The notes: generated from the sequence alone by a model not told the origin. 64,000 nucleotides of DNA from an uncultured Oscillospiraceae bacterium (GCA_905192745.1 CAJJLZ010000007.1:31803-95802); one strand, 5' to 3'. Counted from the stretch's first letter, positions 1 through 9,355 are shown. Program-made: numbers and translations.

Positions 1-1250
1 AGATGCCGCTTCGCCGGGCAGATATAGGAGCAGCAACCGCAGGAGATGCACTGATCGGCCCGATAAACGGTGCAGGCCGCCATATCCCCCGAAATCACCG
101 CCGCGTCGATGGCGAACGGCAGGAGGGAGGACGGACAGACCCGGGCGCACCCGCCGCAGCGGATGCAGTTGCTTTCCCGGTTTTCCGGCCGGTCGAGCAC
201 AACGAGGCCGGTCGTCCCCTTGGTCACGGGAACCTCCGTTGTCGCCAGAGCCGCGCCGGTCATCGGTCCCCCCGCAACCCAGAGGAGGCGATCCTCCCCC
301 ACCGCGCCCCCGCAATATTCCAGCAGGTCGGACAGCCGGGTGCCGATCGGGACATAGAGGTTGGCCGGTTTCGCCACCCGGCCGGACACCGTGACCACCC
401 GGTGGGTCAGCGGACGGCCCCGCAGCGCGTCGGCCAGGGCGACGGCGGTGCCCACGTTGGTCACCAGCGCCCCGCAGTCGGCGGGAAGGCCGCCGGCGGG
501 AACCTCCCGCCCGAGAACCGCCTTGATGAGCTGGCGTTCCCCGCCCTGCGGGTATTTGGCGGGAAGCCGCACCACCGACACGTTCTCCTCCGAACCGGAG
601 GCATCCTCGAGACGGGCGATCGCGTCCGGCTTGTTCCCTTCCACACAGAGGAACACCTCCGCGTCCCCGGCGGCCAGACCAAGCGCCTTCGCCCCGGCGA
701 CCACCTGTTCCGGCTGCTCGGCCATCAGGCGATGATCGCCGGTCAGGTACGGCTCGCATTCCGCGCCGTTCACCAGCACATACCGGATGGGCTTGTTGGT
801 ATCGTATTTGAAAAAGGTCGGGAAGCCCGCGCCGCCCATGCCGGTCAGGCCGGCCTCCTTCATCAGGGCGCGTATGCCGTCCCGGCTGTTCGCGGAGAGA
901 AGGGGCGGGGCGGCTTCCCCTTTTCCGTCGCTGTCCACCACCACGGCCAGAGTCTCCCCCTCGGCCGAGGGGCGGGGCTCCACCGCCCGGACGGTACCGG
1001 ACACGCCGCAGTGGACGGGAGCGGCAAATACCGGCCGGTTGTCCTGCGAAGCGGGCGGACGGCCCACGACCTGACCGGCCAGCACCCGGTCGCCCGCCTT
1101 TACCGTCGGCTCGCAGACCGCGCCGAAGCCCTGCCGCATCAGCAGGACGAGCTGGGCCGGGGTAAAGGGACGGATCGGACTCTGCGCGGTCTGCTCCTTA
1201 TGCTCCGCGGCATGGCCGAACGCCACGCCGCCGCGGAATGGGATGGGCAT
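1..1250 (-). CDS. rnfC: Electron transport complex subunit RnfC (3' end outside window)
   Basis: Peripheral subunit of the Rnf ferredoxin:NAD+ oxidoreductase, which couples electron transfer to ion pumping at the membrane. About 416 codons are visible; the C-terminus lies beyond the left edge. The N-terminal half has the RnfC/Nqo1-like flavin and NADH fold (GMGGAGFPTFFK and NGAECEPYL motifs). Two 4Fe-4S signatures follow near residues 360 (CIRCGGCARVCP) and 405 (CISCGCCSYICP). The ATG at 1250 follows AAGGAG at good spacing. ApbE lies 32 bp upstream on the same strand, so they are probably co-transcribed; the other rnf genes would be expected beyond the left edge. Family assignment is firm. 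Confidence 0.93.
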   Translation of the reverse strand, partial: MPIPFRGGVAFGHAAEHKEQTAQSPIRPFTPAQLVLLMRQGFGAVCEPTVKAGDRVLAGQVVGRPPASQDNRPVFAAPVHCGVSGTVRAVEPRPSAEGETLAVVVDSDGKGEAAPPLLSANSRDGIRALMKEAGLTGMGGAGFPTFFKYDTNKPIRYVLVNGAECEPYLTGDHRLMAEQPEQVVAGAKALGLAAGDAEVFLCVEGNKPDAIARLEDASGSEENVSVVRLPAKYPQGGERQLIKAVLGREVPAGGLPADCGALVTNVGTAVALADALRGRPLTHRVVTVSGRVAKPANLYVPIGTRLSDLLEYCGGAVGEDRLLWVAGGPMTGAALATTEVPVTKGTTGLVVLDRPENRESNCIRCGGCARVCPSSLLPFAIDAAVISGDMAACTVYRADQCISCGCCSYICPAKRH

Positions 1251-1282
1251 CGTATCGTCTCCTTTTCACCTTCATCAACGGA

Positions 1283-2341
1283 TCATGCCGGCGGTTCCAG
1301 CGGCGGGAAGCCGTCGGTCGCCGCCCGGCTTCCGTCCCGGAACACCCAGAGGGCTTCCAGCCCCGGCGTACGGTCGGCCAGCTCCCTTGCCCGCGCATAG
1401 GGCTGGGCAAACAGGGCGGTGGAATAAAAATCCGCCGCGCCCGCATCCTCCATCAGCACAGTCACCGCCCGGACATAGGAGGCCGGACAGCCGGTGGCCG
1501 CGTCTAGAATATGGGAATAGAATGTCCCGTTTTTTTCAAAATATTTCTGATAATCGCCGCTGGTCCCAACGCAGCGCTCCTTCAGCGTGATCTGCCCCAA
1601 GGTATCGGGCGGATTTTCGGTCCCCGACTGATTGAGGGACGCGTCGGGATTCCGCAGGGCGATCGTCCAGCCTTCCTTCCCCGGCGGCGTGCCCGCGCAG
1701 ACAAGGGTGCTGGTCCCGCAGTCCAGCAGGAAGCAGTCCAGCCCGCTTTCCCGCAGCCCGGCCGCGATTGTCCGGGCGGTCAGCCCCTTGGCGACGCCGC
1801 CGAGATCAAGCGACAGGGCGGGATCGGTAATCTCCACTGCCATCGCTTCTCCCGTTCCGGTCACCCGCACCGCTTCCATTGAGGTGTGGGCGAGGGCGGC
1901 GGCGACCGTTTCCTCCCCGGGCGGTTCCCCTGTTTCCCGCGCCGTATGCCAGAGGGAAAGGACGCTCCCCATCGCAATATTGACGGCGGGGACCGCCGCC
2001 TGCCAGACGCGGCACTCCTCCAGCGCGGCCGCCAGCGCGGGTTCGGCGGCGACCGGACCCGCCCCCGCCCCGGCGTTTACCCGGGACAGGACGCTGTCCG
2101 CCCGGTAGGCATTGAACAGAGCGTCCGCCTCCTCCAGCCCTTCCCGCACCTGTTCGCAGGCGCGGTCAAATTCCGCGTCGTCCCGGCAGTAGGCAGTGAA
2201 GCGCGTCACCGTATCCATCGAGCCGACAAAAACCGTCTGGAACCGCCGCCGCTCCCCCGCCTCCACCCGGACGCAGCCGGTCACCGCACCGGCCAGCAAA
2301 ACGAGGAAAAAGCCTCCCCAGAATTTCCTGCCGACGCCCAT
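1283..2341 (-). CDS. apbE: FAD:protein FMN transferase (ApbE lipoprotein)
   Basis: Covalently attaches FMN to threonine residues of Rnf/Nqr subunits such as RnfG and RnfD outside the membrane. The 352-residue product has a lipoprotein signal ending LAGAVTGC, so it should be anchored to the outer face. The ApbE core is clear: SMDTVTRF near the start, the LDLGGVAKGL flavin/Mg motif, and the SGDYQKYFEKNG...HILDAATGCP block. The ATG at 2341 follows AAAGGAGG; two in-frame ATGs further upstream (2383, 2371) lack a comparable site. Its position directly upstream of rnfC fits maturation of the Rnf complex. Confidence 0.93.
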   Translation of the reverse strand: MGVGRKFWGGFFLVLLAGAVTGCVRVEAGERRRFQTVFVGSMDTVTRFTAYCRDDAEFDRACEQVREGLEEADALFNAYRADSVLSRVNAGAGAGPVAAEPALAAALEECRVWQAAVPAVNIAMGSVLSLWHTARETGEPPGEETVAAALAHTSMEAVRVTGTGEAMAVEITDPALSLDLGGVAKGLTARTIAAGLRESGLDCFLLDCGTSTLVCAGTPPGKEGWTIALRNPDASLNQSGTENPPDTLGQITLKERCVGTSGDYQKYFEKNGTFYSHILDAATGCPASYVRAVTVLMEDAGAADFYSTALFAQPYARARELADRTPGLEALWVFRDGSRAATDGFPPLEPPA

Positions 2342-2541
2342 ATCGGGGCCTCCTTTCTTCTTTCGCTTCATACGCGGCGTCATGCACGGCGGCCGAAAAA
2401 TCCGCCGTTTTCGAAAAAACTCCTCTGTTTACGCCGGGTTTCGTCTTATATTTTTCTTAATCCCGCTTTTATTCTTCGCCAGAATGTGGTAGAATACTCT
2501 TAGCTTTTATTTTCCGAATATTTCATGGGGGTTGAACGAAT

Positions 2542-3030
2542 ATGAGAAACCATCGCTCCTTCATCCATACATGGGCTTTGCGGCTCGGCTGCACCGCCGC
2601 CGTCGCCGTGCTGGCCCTGTCGGCGGTCGCCTGCAAAAAGGACGGCATCACCAAGGATTCCAGCAACACGTCGGCGGGAACCACCACAACGTCGTCGGCC
2701 GCCGCGACAACCACCACCGTTTCCGCCGCCGCGACTACGACGACCGCCCCCGCCATTCCGGAGGGTACGCCGTCGGTCGGCTGGTGCAACGCGACCAGCA
2801 TGCACATCCGCAGCGGCCCGGGTACGGACTACGGCGCGATCGGCGGGCTGGTGACCGGCGAAAAGGTGGATATCCTCGGCCGGGAGGGCGACTGGTATAA
2901 AATCAAATTCAAGGACGGCAAGGACGGCGTGGGCTATGTCAGCGCACAGTTCATCTCCTCCACCGTGGTGACCACCACCATGGCCCCGGCGACCACGACC
3001 GCCGCTCCCACGACCGCGGCGGTGCAGTAA
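2542..3030 (+). CDS. SH3-domain lipoprotein with Thr-rich linkers
   Basis: Predicted exported lipoprotein of 162 residues. A signal peptide ends in the lipobox LSAVAC, followed by a Ser/Thr/Ala linker with repeated TTTT runs (about residues 45-75). One bacterial SH3 (SH3b) domain follows (about 78-140; MHIRSGPGTDYG and GDWYKIKF motifs), then a short Thr/Ala/Pro tail. SH3b domains usually bind peptidoglycan or target enzymes to the wall; no catalytic domain is present, so a binding or scaffold role is inferred. It stands alone, followed by a strong terminator. The same TTTT-type linker occurs in the M23 protein at 4456 and the CAP protein at 52171. Confidence 0.8.
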   Translation: MRNHRSFIHTWALRLGCTAAVAVLALSAVACKKDGITKDSSNTSAGTTTTSSAAATTTTVSAAATTTTAPAIPEGTPSVGWCNATSMHIRSGPGTDYGAIGGLVTGEKVDILGREGDWYKIKFKDGKDGVGYVSAQFISSTVVTTTMAPATTTAAPTTAAVQ

Positions 3031-3060
3031 ACGGCCGGACGATTGTCAAAGAAACGGGAA

Positions 3061-3094
3061 AGCGAAGAAGGGCGCCGCCCTTCTTCGCTTTTTG
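3061..3094 (+). terminator. Intrinsic terminator after SH3 lipoprotein
   Basis: Perfect 13-bp inverted repeat (3061-3073 and 3077-3089) with a 3-base loop, followed by a T run. Confidence 0.85.
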
Positions 3095-3107
3095 AAAGGA
3101 TCAAAAA

Positions 3108-4316
3108 ATGAAACAGGAACGCGCCTATCCCCGGTTCACGGTCACCCGCAAGGCCCAGCTCTCCTGCGAGGCGGGGCATCCCTGGATTTACGATACCGAG
3201 GTGCTTTCGGCCGACGAGCATGAAAACGGCGGTATCGCAGACGTTTTCAGCACCCGGGGACGGTATGTCGGCACCGGTCTGGTCAGCGACCGGTCGAAGA
3301 TCCGGGTCCGGCTGCTCACCCGCAACGCATCCGACACGCTGGACGAGGCCTTCTGGGAACGGCGGATCCGGTACGCCTGGAACTATCGCCGGACGGTGAT
3401 GGGGGCCGATGTCAACGCCTGCCGGGTGATCTTCGGGGAGGCGGACCAGTTCCCGGGGCTGACGGTGGACCGGTTTGAAAACGTACTGGTCACCCAGACC
3501 CTCTCTTTGGGGATGGACCGGCTGAAGCCGCTGCTTTTCCCCCTCCTGCTGAAGGTGCTGCGGGAGGACGGCCAGACGGTGGACGGCATTTTCGAACGCA
3601 ACGACGTCGGCATCCGGACGCTGGAGGGGATGGAGGAAGGCAAGGGCTGGTTCGGGGAGCCCGCGCCCGGCGGCGTCCGCCTCCTGATGACCGAAAACGG
3701 CGTGAAGTATCATGTGGACGTGGAAAACGGACAGAAAACCGGGTTTTTCCTCGACCAGAAATACAACCGGCTGGCGGCAGCGCGGCTGGCGGCCGGACGG
3801 CGGGTGCTGGACTGCTTCACCCACACCGGCTCCTTTGCGCTGAACGCCGCCCTCGCCGGGGCGGAGCATGTCACCGCCGTGGATATTTCGGCCGACGCGG
3901 TTGCCATGGCGGAGGAGAACGCCCGTCTGAACGGGCTGGACGGACGGATGGATTTCCGGTGCGAGAACGTTTTTGACCTGCTCCCCTCCCTGCAGGGGAA
4001 GCCGTATGATTTCATCATCCTCGACCCGCCCGCTTTCACCAAATCCCGCGCCGCGACCGAGAACGCGATCCGGGGATACAAGGAGATCAACCTGCGGGCG
4101 ATGAAGCTGCTTCCCCGGGGCGGATATCTCGCGACCTGCTCCTGCTCCCATTTCATGACCGAGCCGCTGTTCCGGGATATGCTGAAGGCGGCGGCCGCCG
4201 ACGCGGGGGTGCAGCTCCGGCAGATCGAGGCCCGCCGGCAGTCCCCCGACCATCCCATCCTGTGGAATGTGCCGGAGACCGATTATCTGAAATTCTATCT
4301 GTTCCAAGTGGTATGA
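3108..4316 (+). CDS. Class I SAM-dependent rRNA methyltransferase (RlmI/RlmK-like)
   Basis: Likely a 23S rRNA cytosine-C5 methyltransferase of the RlmI type. An N-terminal PUA RNA-binding domain (about residues 1-75; HPWIYDTEV) precedes an EEHEA-type region and a Rossmann methyltransferase domain. That domain carries SAM motif I DCFTHTGSFALNAA, the acidic VDIS strand, and the catalytic-loop motif ILDPPAFTKS. A CSCSH segment near the C-terminus matches the family. The 402-residue length is normal. The ATG follows AAAGGA. It lies between two terminators, so it is probably monocistronic. The exact target base cannot be read from sequence. Confidence 0.9.
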   Translation: MKQERAYPRFTVTRKAQLSCEAGHPWIYDTEVLSADEHENGGIADVFSTRGRYVGTGLVSDRSKIRVRLLTRNASDTLDEAFWERRIRYAWNYRRTVMGADVNACRVIFGEADQFPGLTVDRFENVLVTQTLSLGMDRLKPLLFPLLLKVLREDGQTVDGIFERNDVGIRTLEGMEEGKGWFGEPAPGGVRLLMTENGVKYHVDVENGQKTGFFLDQKYNRLAAARLAAGRRVLDCFTHTGSFALNAALAGAEHVTAVDISADAVAMAEENARLNGLDGRMDFRCENVFDLLPSLQGKPYDFIILDPPAFTKSRAATENAIRGYKEINLRAMKLLPRGGYLATCSCSHFMTEPLFRDMLKAAAADAGVQLRQIEARRQSPDHPILWNVPETDYLKFYLFQVV

Positions 4317-4342
4317 CGCACGCAGCGTGCAGCGCACCGTCT

Positions 4343-4385
4343 GGGCAAAAAGAAACCGCGGCGACGCCGCGGTTTCTTTTTGCCC
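4343..4385. terminator. Bidirectional terminator (methyltransferase / M23 peptidase)
   Basis: Long inverted repeat with A-rich and T-rich flanks on each side, between convergent genes ending at 4316 (+) and 4456 (-). Confidence 0.85.
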
Positions 4386-4455
4386 TTCTGACCGAGCCGG
4401 CGGAGAATCCCCGCGCGGGTTCCGAGGGCATGAACGCCGGAAGAAGCATGCCGGA

Positions 4456-5196
4456 TCATCCCGCCGTTGTGGCGGCGGTCTTGACATCCCGGCCGATCGC
4501 TTCCACCGGATTTACATAGTCGTCGTTCACCAGAATTTCCAGATGCAGATGGGCGCCCTCGTCCCGTTCACAAGGAATGTCGGTCAGTGTGCCGATGGCT
4601 TCGCCCACCTTCACCGTCTGCCCGGCTTTCCGCCCGCCGGCATCCAGCCCGCAATAGCGGGAATGAATGCCGAAGCCGTGGTCGATGGTAACTACTTTTC
4701 CCCAGAGCGCATCCTCTTCCACCTTGAGGATGGTACCGTCGGCCAGCGCTTTTACCGTCTGGCCGGTTTCTCCCTTGAAATCCACTCCATTATGGACGCG
4801 CCAGTCGTTCATGGTTTCGGAATACGCCGGTTTTCCGTCGCTGTACCCTTTGGTCACTTCATTGGTCAGCGGAAGGACAAACAGGTCCGCCGGCGCGCCG
4901 GTGGCGGCTCCGGTATCCACCGTGGGGGCCGCCGTGGTGGTTGTGGTCGGCGTTGTCGTCGTGCGCCGGTCGTCCGGCACATTGGTGACCACCTGTCCCA
5001 CCGGCCGGGAAGGGGCGGTGGTGGATGCCGCCGGACTGCCCGACGATTCGTTGCCCTTGGTGGACAGCCCGGGCGTGTTCATAAAGGTAACGACCGCCAC
5101 GCCGCCTACGGCGACCAGACAGAGCGCCAGTGCAAGGTAAAAGCCTTTCCAGCCGGCTTTCCGGCCGCTTTTCTTATCGAAATTGATGTGTCCCAT
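4456..5196 (-). CDS. Membrane-anchored M23 (LytM-type) peptidase
   Basis: Predicted cell-wall metallopeptidase or regulator of 246 residues. A single N-terminal membrane segment (about residues 17-37; FYLALALCLVAVGGVAVV) is followed by an extracellular Ser/Thr linker containing RRTTTTPTTTTT, then the M23 domain. The zinc-site signatures are present: HNGVDFKGETGQ (first His/Asp), HSRYCGL and HLHLEI (HxH). An active peptidoglycan hydrolase is therefore plausible. The ATG at 5196 follows ATGGAGG at proper spacing; an in-frame ATG at 5250 has no comparable site. Known relatives include SpoIIQ-like and stage-specific M23 proteins, but nothing here ties it to sporulation. Confidence 0.88.
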   Translation of the reverse strand: MGHINFDKKSGRKAGWKGFYLALALCLVAVGGVAVVTFMNTPGLSTKGNESSGSPAASTTAPSRPVGQVVTNVPDDRRTTTTPTTTTTAAPTVDTGAATGAPADLFVLPLTNEVTKGYSDGKPAYSETMNDWRVHNGVDFKGETGQTVKALADGTILKVEEDALWGKVVTIDHGFGIHSRYCGLDAGGRKAGQTVKVGEAIGTLTDIPCERDEGAHLHLEILVNDDYVNPVEAIGRDVKTAATTAG

Positions 5197-5500
5197 GGTG
5201 TTCCTCCATTTCCGGAGACGGCCGCGGACGAATCCGCCGGGACCGTACATACCCGATCAATTGATGGTAGTATTTTTGACCGAATTGCCGCCGATATGCC
5301 CGCCGCCAAAAATTTTTCTTTGGATAAATTCGGAGAAAAGCCGGAAGGGAGGAAGAAAAGAGCGGGAAACCCGGGCGGAAAACCGGGATGGAAAATCGGG
5401 ACGGAAAGGATTATACTATTCCTATAATGCTTGCCGCCGCGCCGGGAACGTTCCTTCCGGGCGGACGGCGCCGAAAAACCGAAGGTAAGGAGAAGCACGC
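5197..5500. other. Divergent intergenic region, no gene seen
   Basis: Separates the M23 gene (-) and the Gfo/Idh gene (+). It contains TATACT (5412-5417) and TATAAT (5423-5428) hexamers that could serve the + strand gene, but their -35 boxes are poor. A purine-rich GGGCGGAAA-like stretch lies at 5370-5410. No RNA gene or convincing small ORF was found. Confidence 0.4.
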
Positions 5501-6532
5501 ATGATCCGTTACGCTGTCGTGGGCACCGGCTGGATTGCCGATGCGTTTATCGAAGGAGCCGCCCTTGCGGGCGGGCTGCGTCTCGCGTCCGTTTATTCCC
5601 GCCGGGAGGAAACCGGGTGCGCTTTCGCCCAAAAATACGGGGACATCCCGGTCTGGACCGACTTGGAGGCGCTGGCCGCGTCAAAGGAGATCGACGCCGT
5701 TTACATCGCCAGCCCCAATGTCCTGCACTACCCGCAAAGCCGCTTGTTTCTGGAGCACGGCAAGCATGTGCTTTGTGAAAAGCCGATCACCGTAACCGCC
5801 CGCCAGCTCCGGGAGCTTTCCGCCCTGGCGGCGGAACGGGAGCTGGTATATCTGGAAGCGATCATGATGCGGCATCTTCCCGCCCGGACCGTGCTGAAGG
5901 AAGCGGCCGGACGGCTGGGGACCATCCGCAGCGCCCGGTTTGATTTTTCCCAGCTTTCCTCCAAATATGCCGCCCTGCGGGCGGGTGGACTGCCGAACAT
6001 CTTCAACCCCGCGATGGCGACCGGCGGCCTAATGGACCTCGGCATCTACTGCGTCTATCCCGCCCTCGACCTGTTCGGCCGGCCGGAACGGATCGACGGG
6101 ACGGCGGTATTCCTCGAAAGCGGCGCAGACGCCGCGGGGAGCTGCCAGCTTCGGTATCCCGATAAGGTGGTAACGCTCACCTATTCCAAAACCGCCCAAA
6201 GCCGGATCGGCTCCGAAATTCTGGGCGACGAGGGGACGCTTGTGATCGATTCGATCTCCCAGCTGACGGGGATGCGGCTCATCCGGCCGGACGGGACGGA
6301 GGAACGGCTGATCGGCGAGCGTTCCAAGGCGGAGCTGATGAGCGGCGAGGCCGCGGCTTTCCGCCGGTTTATCGAAACCCATGCCGCGGTCGCCGGTGCG
6401 GAATCCGCCGCGCGGTCCGATTATGCGGACGCTGCTGCCCTTTCTCTGGCGGTGTGCGAAACGATGGAGGCGATCCGGCAAAACGCCGGCATCCGTTTCG
6501 CCGACGACGCCCCGGAGGTTTCCGGCCGATAA
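5501..6532 (+). CDS. Gfo/Idh/MocA family oxidoreductase
   Basis: NAD(P)-dependent sugar or polyol dehydrogenase-like protein of 343 residues. The N-terminal Rossmann fold shows VGTGWIADAFIEGA in place of the usual GxGxxA motif, and the family CEKPITVTARQ segment (the EKP lysine is catalytic in relatives) is near residue 90. The C-terminal half is the alpha/beta substrate domain. The ATG follows AAGGAG. It is monocistronic, ending in a shared terminator at 6575. The substrate cannot be inferred; no sugar transporter or partner gene is adjacent. Confidence 0.9.
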   Translation: MIRYAVVGTGWIADAFIEGAALAGGLRLASVYSRREETGCAFAQKYGDIPVWTDLEALAASKEIDAVYIASPNVLHYPQSRLFLEHGKHVLCEKPITVTARQLRELSALAAERELVYLEAIMMRHLPARTVLKEAAGRLGTIRSARFDFSQLSSKYAALRAGGLPNIFNPAMATGGLMDLGIYCVYPALDLFGRPERIDGTAVFLESGADAAGSCQLRYPDKVVTLTYSKTAQSRIGSEILGDEGTLVIDSISQLTGMRLIRPDGTEERLIGERSKAELMSGEAAAFRRFIETHAAVAGAESAARSDYADAAALSLAVCETMEAIRQNAGIRFADDAPEVSGR

Positions 6533-6574
6533 AAAGAAGGGGGCTTGGGATAACGGACATTCCCCCCGAACAGC

Positions 6575-6612
6575 GGAAAGCGGCCCTCTGATTTTCTCAG
6601 AGGGCCGCTTTC
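6575..6612. terminator. Bidirectional terminator
   Basis: 16-bp arms (GGAAAGCGGCCCTCTG and its complement) with a 6-7 base T/A loop, between convergent genes ending at 6532 and 6633. Confidence 0.8.
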
Positions 6613-6632
6613 CATTTTACAGAGTCAAAAAA

Positions 6633-7022
6633 TTACCGTTCGGTTTTCCACAGGCCGTGCAGATTGCAGTAGGCATAGGCAGCGATCACCTCGTCGTCCT
6701 CCAGCAGGAAGACGGCTTCCGGCGCTTCGCCCGGAGAAAGCGCCTTGCGCTGTCCTCCCCGGTCGGTCTCCAGATAAATCCACTCGATGAAATGCTCCTC
6801 CGTCATGGGATGGAGGACGCTGCTGATCGTAACGGTCACCCGGCTGCCTTCCTGCTTGATGACCGGCTGGTGCTTCTCGGTGACGCCGTTTGCGTTCGGA
6901 ACCAGTTCCTCCATCGGTTCCCCACAGCAGACCATGGGGACGCCGGCATTGCGGACCAGACCGACCAGATTGCCGCAGTGGCGGCAGATGAAAAAGCGCT
7001 GTTCCTGACGTTCTTTGTTCAT
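6633..7022 (-). CDS. dfx: Superoxide reductase / desulfoferrodoxin
   Basis: Reduces superoxide to hydrogen peroxide in the cytoplasm without releasing oxygen, typical of strict anaerobes. The 129-residue protein has both metal sites. The desulforedoxin Fe(Cys)4 site uses C13, C16, C32 and C33. The catalytic Fe(His)4Cys site uses H51, H71, H77, C119 and H122, with the EKH motif (E49-K50) that aids catalysis. It is thus a two-iron-centre (class I type) enzyme. The start at 7022 follows AAAGGAG; an in-frame ATG at 7067 is less supported. It reads alone, between icd and a shared terminator. Confidence 0.96.
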   Translation of the reverse strand: MNKERQEQRFFICRHCGNLVGLVRNAGVPMVCCGEPMEELVPNANGVTEKHQPVIKQEGSRVTVTISSVLHPMTEEHFIEWIYLETDRGGQRKALSPGEAPEAVFLLEDDEVIAAYAYCNLHGLWKTER

Positions 7023-7146
7023 CCTTTTTCGCTCCTTTCGTCGCCCCCGATACGAGGGCGCGGACACCGGTTATTTTATCCCGTTTCCGGGAGACTGCCC
7101 CTGAATAAAACTGGAAAACCATAAAGAACCAATCCGAAGAGCCGCT

Positions 7147-8349
7147 TTATTCCGTCAGCCGCGCGGCGATCGCGTCGAGGAACTCGAAGGTGTTGACGCC
7201 CTTCTTCTCGGAAAGGGTGGACATATTCACGAGATCCTTCGTCATGACGCCGCCCTCGATGGTGTCGATGGTCGCCTTCTCCAGCCGGTCGGCAAACGCC
7301 GCGAGATCGGCCAGACCGTCCAGCTCCGCCCGTTTGCGCAGCGCGCCCGACCAGGCGAAGATGGTCGCCACCGCGTTGGTGGAAGTTTCCTCCCCCTTCA
7401 GATGGCGGTAATAATGGCGGGTGACGGTGCCGTGCGCCGCCTCGTATTCGTAATTTCCGTCCGGAGACACCAGCACGCTGGTCATCATGGAAAGGGAACC
7501 GAACGCGGTGGCGAGCATATCGCTCATCACATCGCCGTCGTAGTTCTTGCAGGCCCAGACAAAGCCCCCCTCCGACCGGATGACGCGGGCCACCGCGTCG
7601 TCGATCAGGGTGTAGAAATACCCGATGCCGGCCTCCTCAAACGGCGCCTTATAGTCCTTCTCATACACCTCGGCAAAAATGTCCTTGAACCGATGGTCGT
7701 AGGTTTTGGAGATGGTATCCTTGGTGGAGAACCACAGGTCCTGCTTCACCGACAGGGCGTAGCTGAAGCAGGAGCGGGCAAAGCTCTCGATGGATTTGTC
7801 GGTGTTGTGCATCCCCATCACCACGCCCGCGCCGGTAAAGGTATGGATCAGCTGGCGGCGTTCGTTCCCCTCGGCGTCGGTAATCACCAGCTCCGCCTTC
7901 GCGGGGCCGGGAACAAACATCTCGCTGTTTTTATAGATATCGCCGTACGCGTGACGGGCGATGGTAATCGGTTTTTTCCAGGTGGAAACGGTCGGCTCCA
8001 CCCCTTTGACAATGATGGGGGCGCGGAACACCGTGCCGTCCAGAATGGCGCGGATGGTGCCGTTCGGGCTTTTCCACATCTGCTTGAGCTTGTATTCCTC
8101 CACCCGCTGGGCGTTGGGGGTGATGGTGGCGCACTTCACGCCGACGCCGTACTTTTTGATCGCGTTCGCGGCGTCCACCGTCACCTGGTCGTCGGTCTGA
8201 TCCCGGTAAGGCAGACCGAGATCGTAATACTCGGTTTTCAGCTCCACAAACGGGTTCAGGAGCTTTTCCTTGATCTCCTTCCAGAGGACGCGGGTCATCT
8301 CGTCCCCGTCCATTTCCACGAGCGGCGTGGTCATCGCAATTTTTTTCAT
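7147..8349 (-). CDS. icd: NADP-dependent isocitrate dehydrogenase
   Basis: Oxidatively decarboxylates isocitrate to 2-oxoglutarate, supplying NADPH and the carbon skeleton for glutamate. The 400-residue protein matches the homodimeric, eukaryote-like (type II) subfamily: MDGDEMTR start block, [26 protein letters not shown] substrate-binding region, [11 protein letters not shown] metal site, and [22 protein letters not shown] cofactor region. The ATG at 8349 follows GAGGGA. No aconitase or citrate synthase is adjacent. A GTATACT/TAGTAT-rich stretch at 8420-8450 probably holds its promoter, but the boxes are ambiguous. Confidence 0.95.
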   Translation of the reverse strand: MKKIAMTTPLVEMDGDEMTRVLWKEIKEKLLNPFVELKTEYYDLGLPYRDQTDDQVTVDAANAIKKYGVGVKCATITPNAQRVEEYKLKQMWKSPNGTIRAILDGTVFRAPIIVKGVEPTVSTWKKPITIARHAYGDIYKNSEMFVPGPAKAELVITDAEGNERRQLIHTFTGAGVVMGMHNTDKSIESFARSCFSYALSVKQDLWFSTKDTISKTYDHRFKDIFAEVYEKDYKAPFEEAGIGYFYTLIDDAVARVIRSEGGFVWACKNYDGDVMSDMLATAFGSLSMMTSVLVSPDGNYEYEAAHGTVTRHYYRHLKGEETSTNAVATIFAWSGALRKRAELDGLADLAAFADRLEKATIDTIEGGVMTKDLVNMSTLSEKKGVNTFEFLDAIAARLTE

Positions 8350-8525
8350 CCGTCCGATCCCTCATTTCCGTCAAATGCTTCCGGGAACACCCGCCGCGCC
8401 GGCGGCCGCGGCATCTCCCTATACTATTTATTACAGGATAAGTATACCATACAAAGGCACCCCGGCGCAATCGCCGGAGGGCAGAAATCCGGCGGTGAAA
8501 AAAGCCGGAAGCACTTTCCCTTTTA

Positions 8526-8554
8526 TTGACAAAAATCGTAATTCGATATATAGT
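8526..8554 (+). promoter_or_regulatory. Sigma-A-type promoter for cytidylate-kinase-like gene
   Basis: TTGACA (8526-8531), 17-base spacer, TATAGT (8549-8554), 52 bases before the start codon of the gene at 8606. Confidence 0.75.
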
Positions 8555-8605
8555 ATTCTTATATAAAAGGGATGAAAAGCGCCCTGCATTAAGGAGGTCA
8601 CCCGG

Positions 8606-9232
8606 ATGAAAGAATATCCCATTATCACCATCAGCCGCGAATATGGCAGCGGCGGCCGCATTATCGGAAAGCATTTGGCGGAAGAGCTGGGGCTGCCCTT
8701 TTACGATAAGGAACTGATTACCCGCGCCGCCGCCGACAGCGGCCTCAGCCCCGAAGTGCTGGAACAGGCGGAGGATCATACCCCCAGCAGTCTGCTTTAC
8801 ACCCTTTCCACCGGGAACGGGCTGGCCGGGCTGATGGGCGGCGTGGGAATGCCGCTGGGGGATCAGCTTTTCCTCGCTCAGTTCGACGCGATCCGGAAAA
8901 TCGCGGGCGAGGGCCCCTGTGTTATTGTCGGCCGCTGTGCAAATTATGTGCTGAAGGACCGCCCCGGCGCGATCCACTTCTTCATTCACGCCGATATCGA
9001 AAGCCGGATCGCCCGGATCACGAAGGAATACGGCGTGCCGGAAAAGGAAGCGGAAGCCAAGATCGCCAAAACCGACAAGCGGCGCGCCACCTATTATAAC
9101 CATTATACCTCCGTTAAATGGGGTCAGGCGCGGAATTATCACCTGTCGGTGGACAGCGCCGCACTGGGGGTGGAACGCACCGCCCGGCTGCTGAAGGCGT
9201 TTGTGACCGCCTATCGGGAAGAGCACGACTGA
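8606..9232 (+). CDS. Cytidylate kinase-like family protein
   Basis: P-loop NTPase of 208 residues resembling cytidylate kinase (the Cytidylate_kin2-type family common in Clostridia). The N-terminal ISREYGSGGRIIGKHLAEELGLPFYDKELI combines a Gly-rich phosphate loop with the helix that follows it. A later IVGRCANYVLKDRPG strand and a lid-like Arg-rich segment (ESRIARITKEYGV, DKRRATYYNHYT) support a nucleotide kinase fold. A separate canonical cmk is not in the window, so the substrate is uncertain. A perfect AAGGAGGT ribosome site and a strong promoter precede it. Confidence 0.85.
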   Translation: MKEYPIITISREYGSGGRIIGKHLAEELGLPFYDKELITRAAADSGLSPEVLEQAEDHTPSSLLYTLSTGNGLAGLMGGVGMPLGDQLFLAQFDAIRKIAGEGPCVIVGRCANYVLKDRPGAIHFFIHADIESRIARITKEYGVPEKEAEAKIAKTDKRRATYYNHYTSVKWGQARNYHLSVDSAALGVERTARLLKAFVTAYREEHD

Positions 9233-9323
9233 TGAACCGGACGGGCGACGCGGCTCCGACGCGGAAATTGTAATTTATCCGCGGATTTGAAGAAAAAGCA
9301 CCGGATTTTCCGTCCCCGGATGC

Positions 9324-9352
9324 TTGACAGGGCGGGAAAACCATGGTAAAAT
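9324..9352 (+). promoter_or_regulatory. Promoter of the rplU-prp-rpmA operon
   Basis: TTGACA (9324-9329), 17-base spacer, TAAAAT (9347-9352). Confidence 0.75.
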
Positions 9353-9355
9353 AGC

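Noticed and set aside
3..1400. Long open frame on the + strand across rnfC and apbE
   Set aside because: Arg/Gly/His-rich composition typical of the antisense of GC-rich genes; the minus strand encodes clear RnfC and ApbE.
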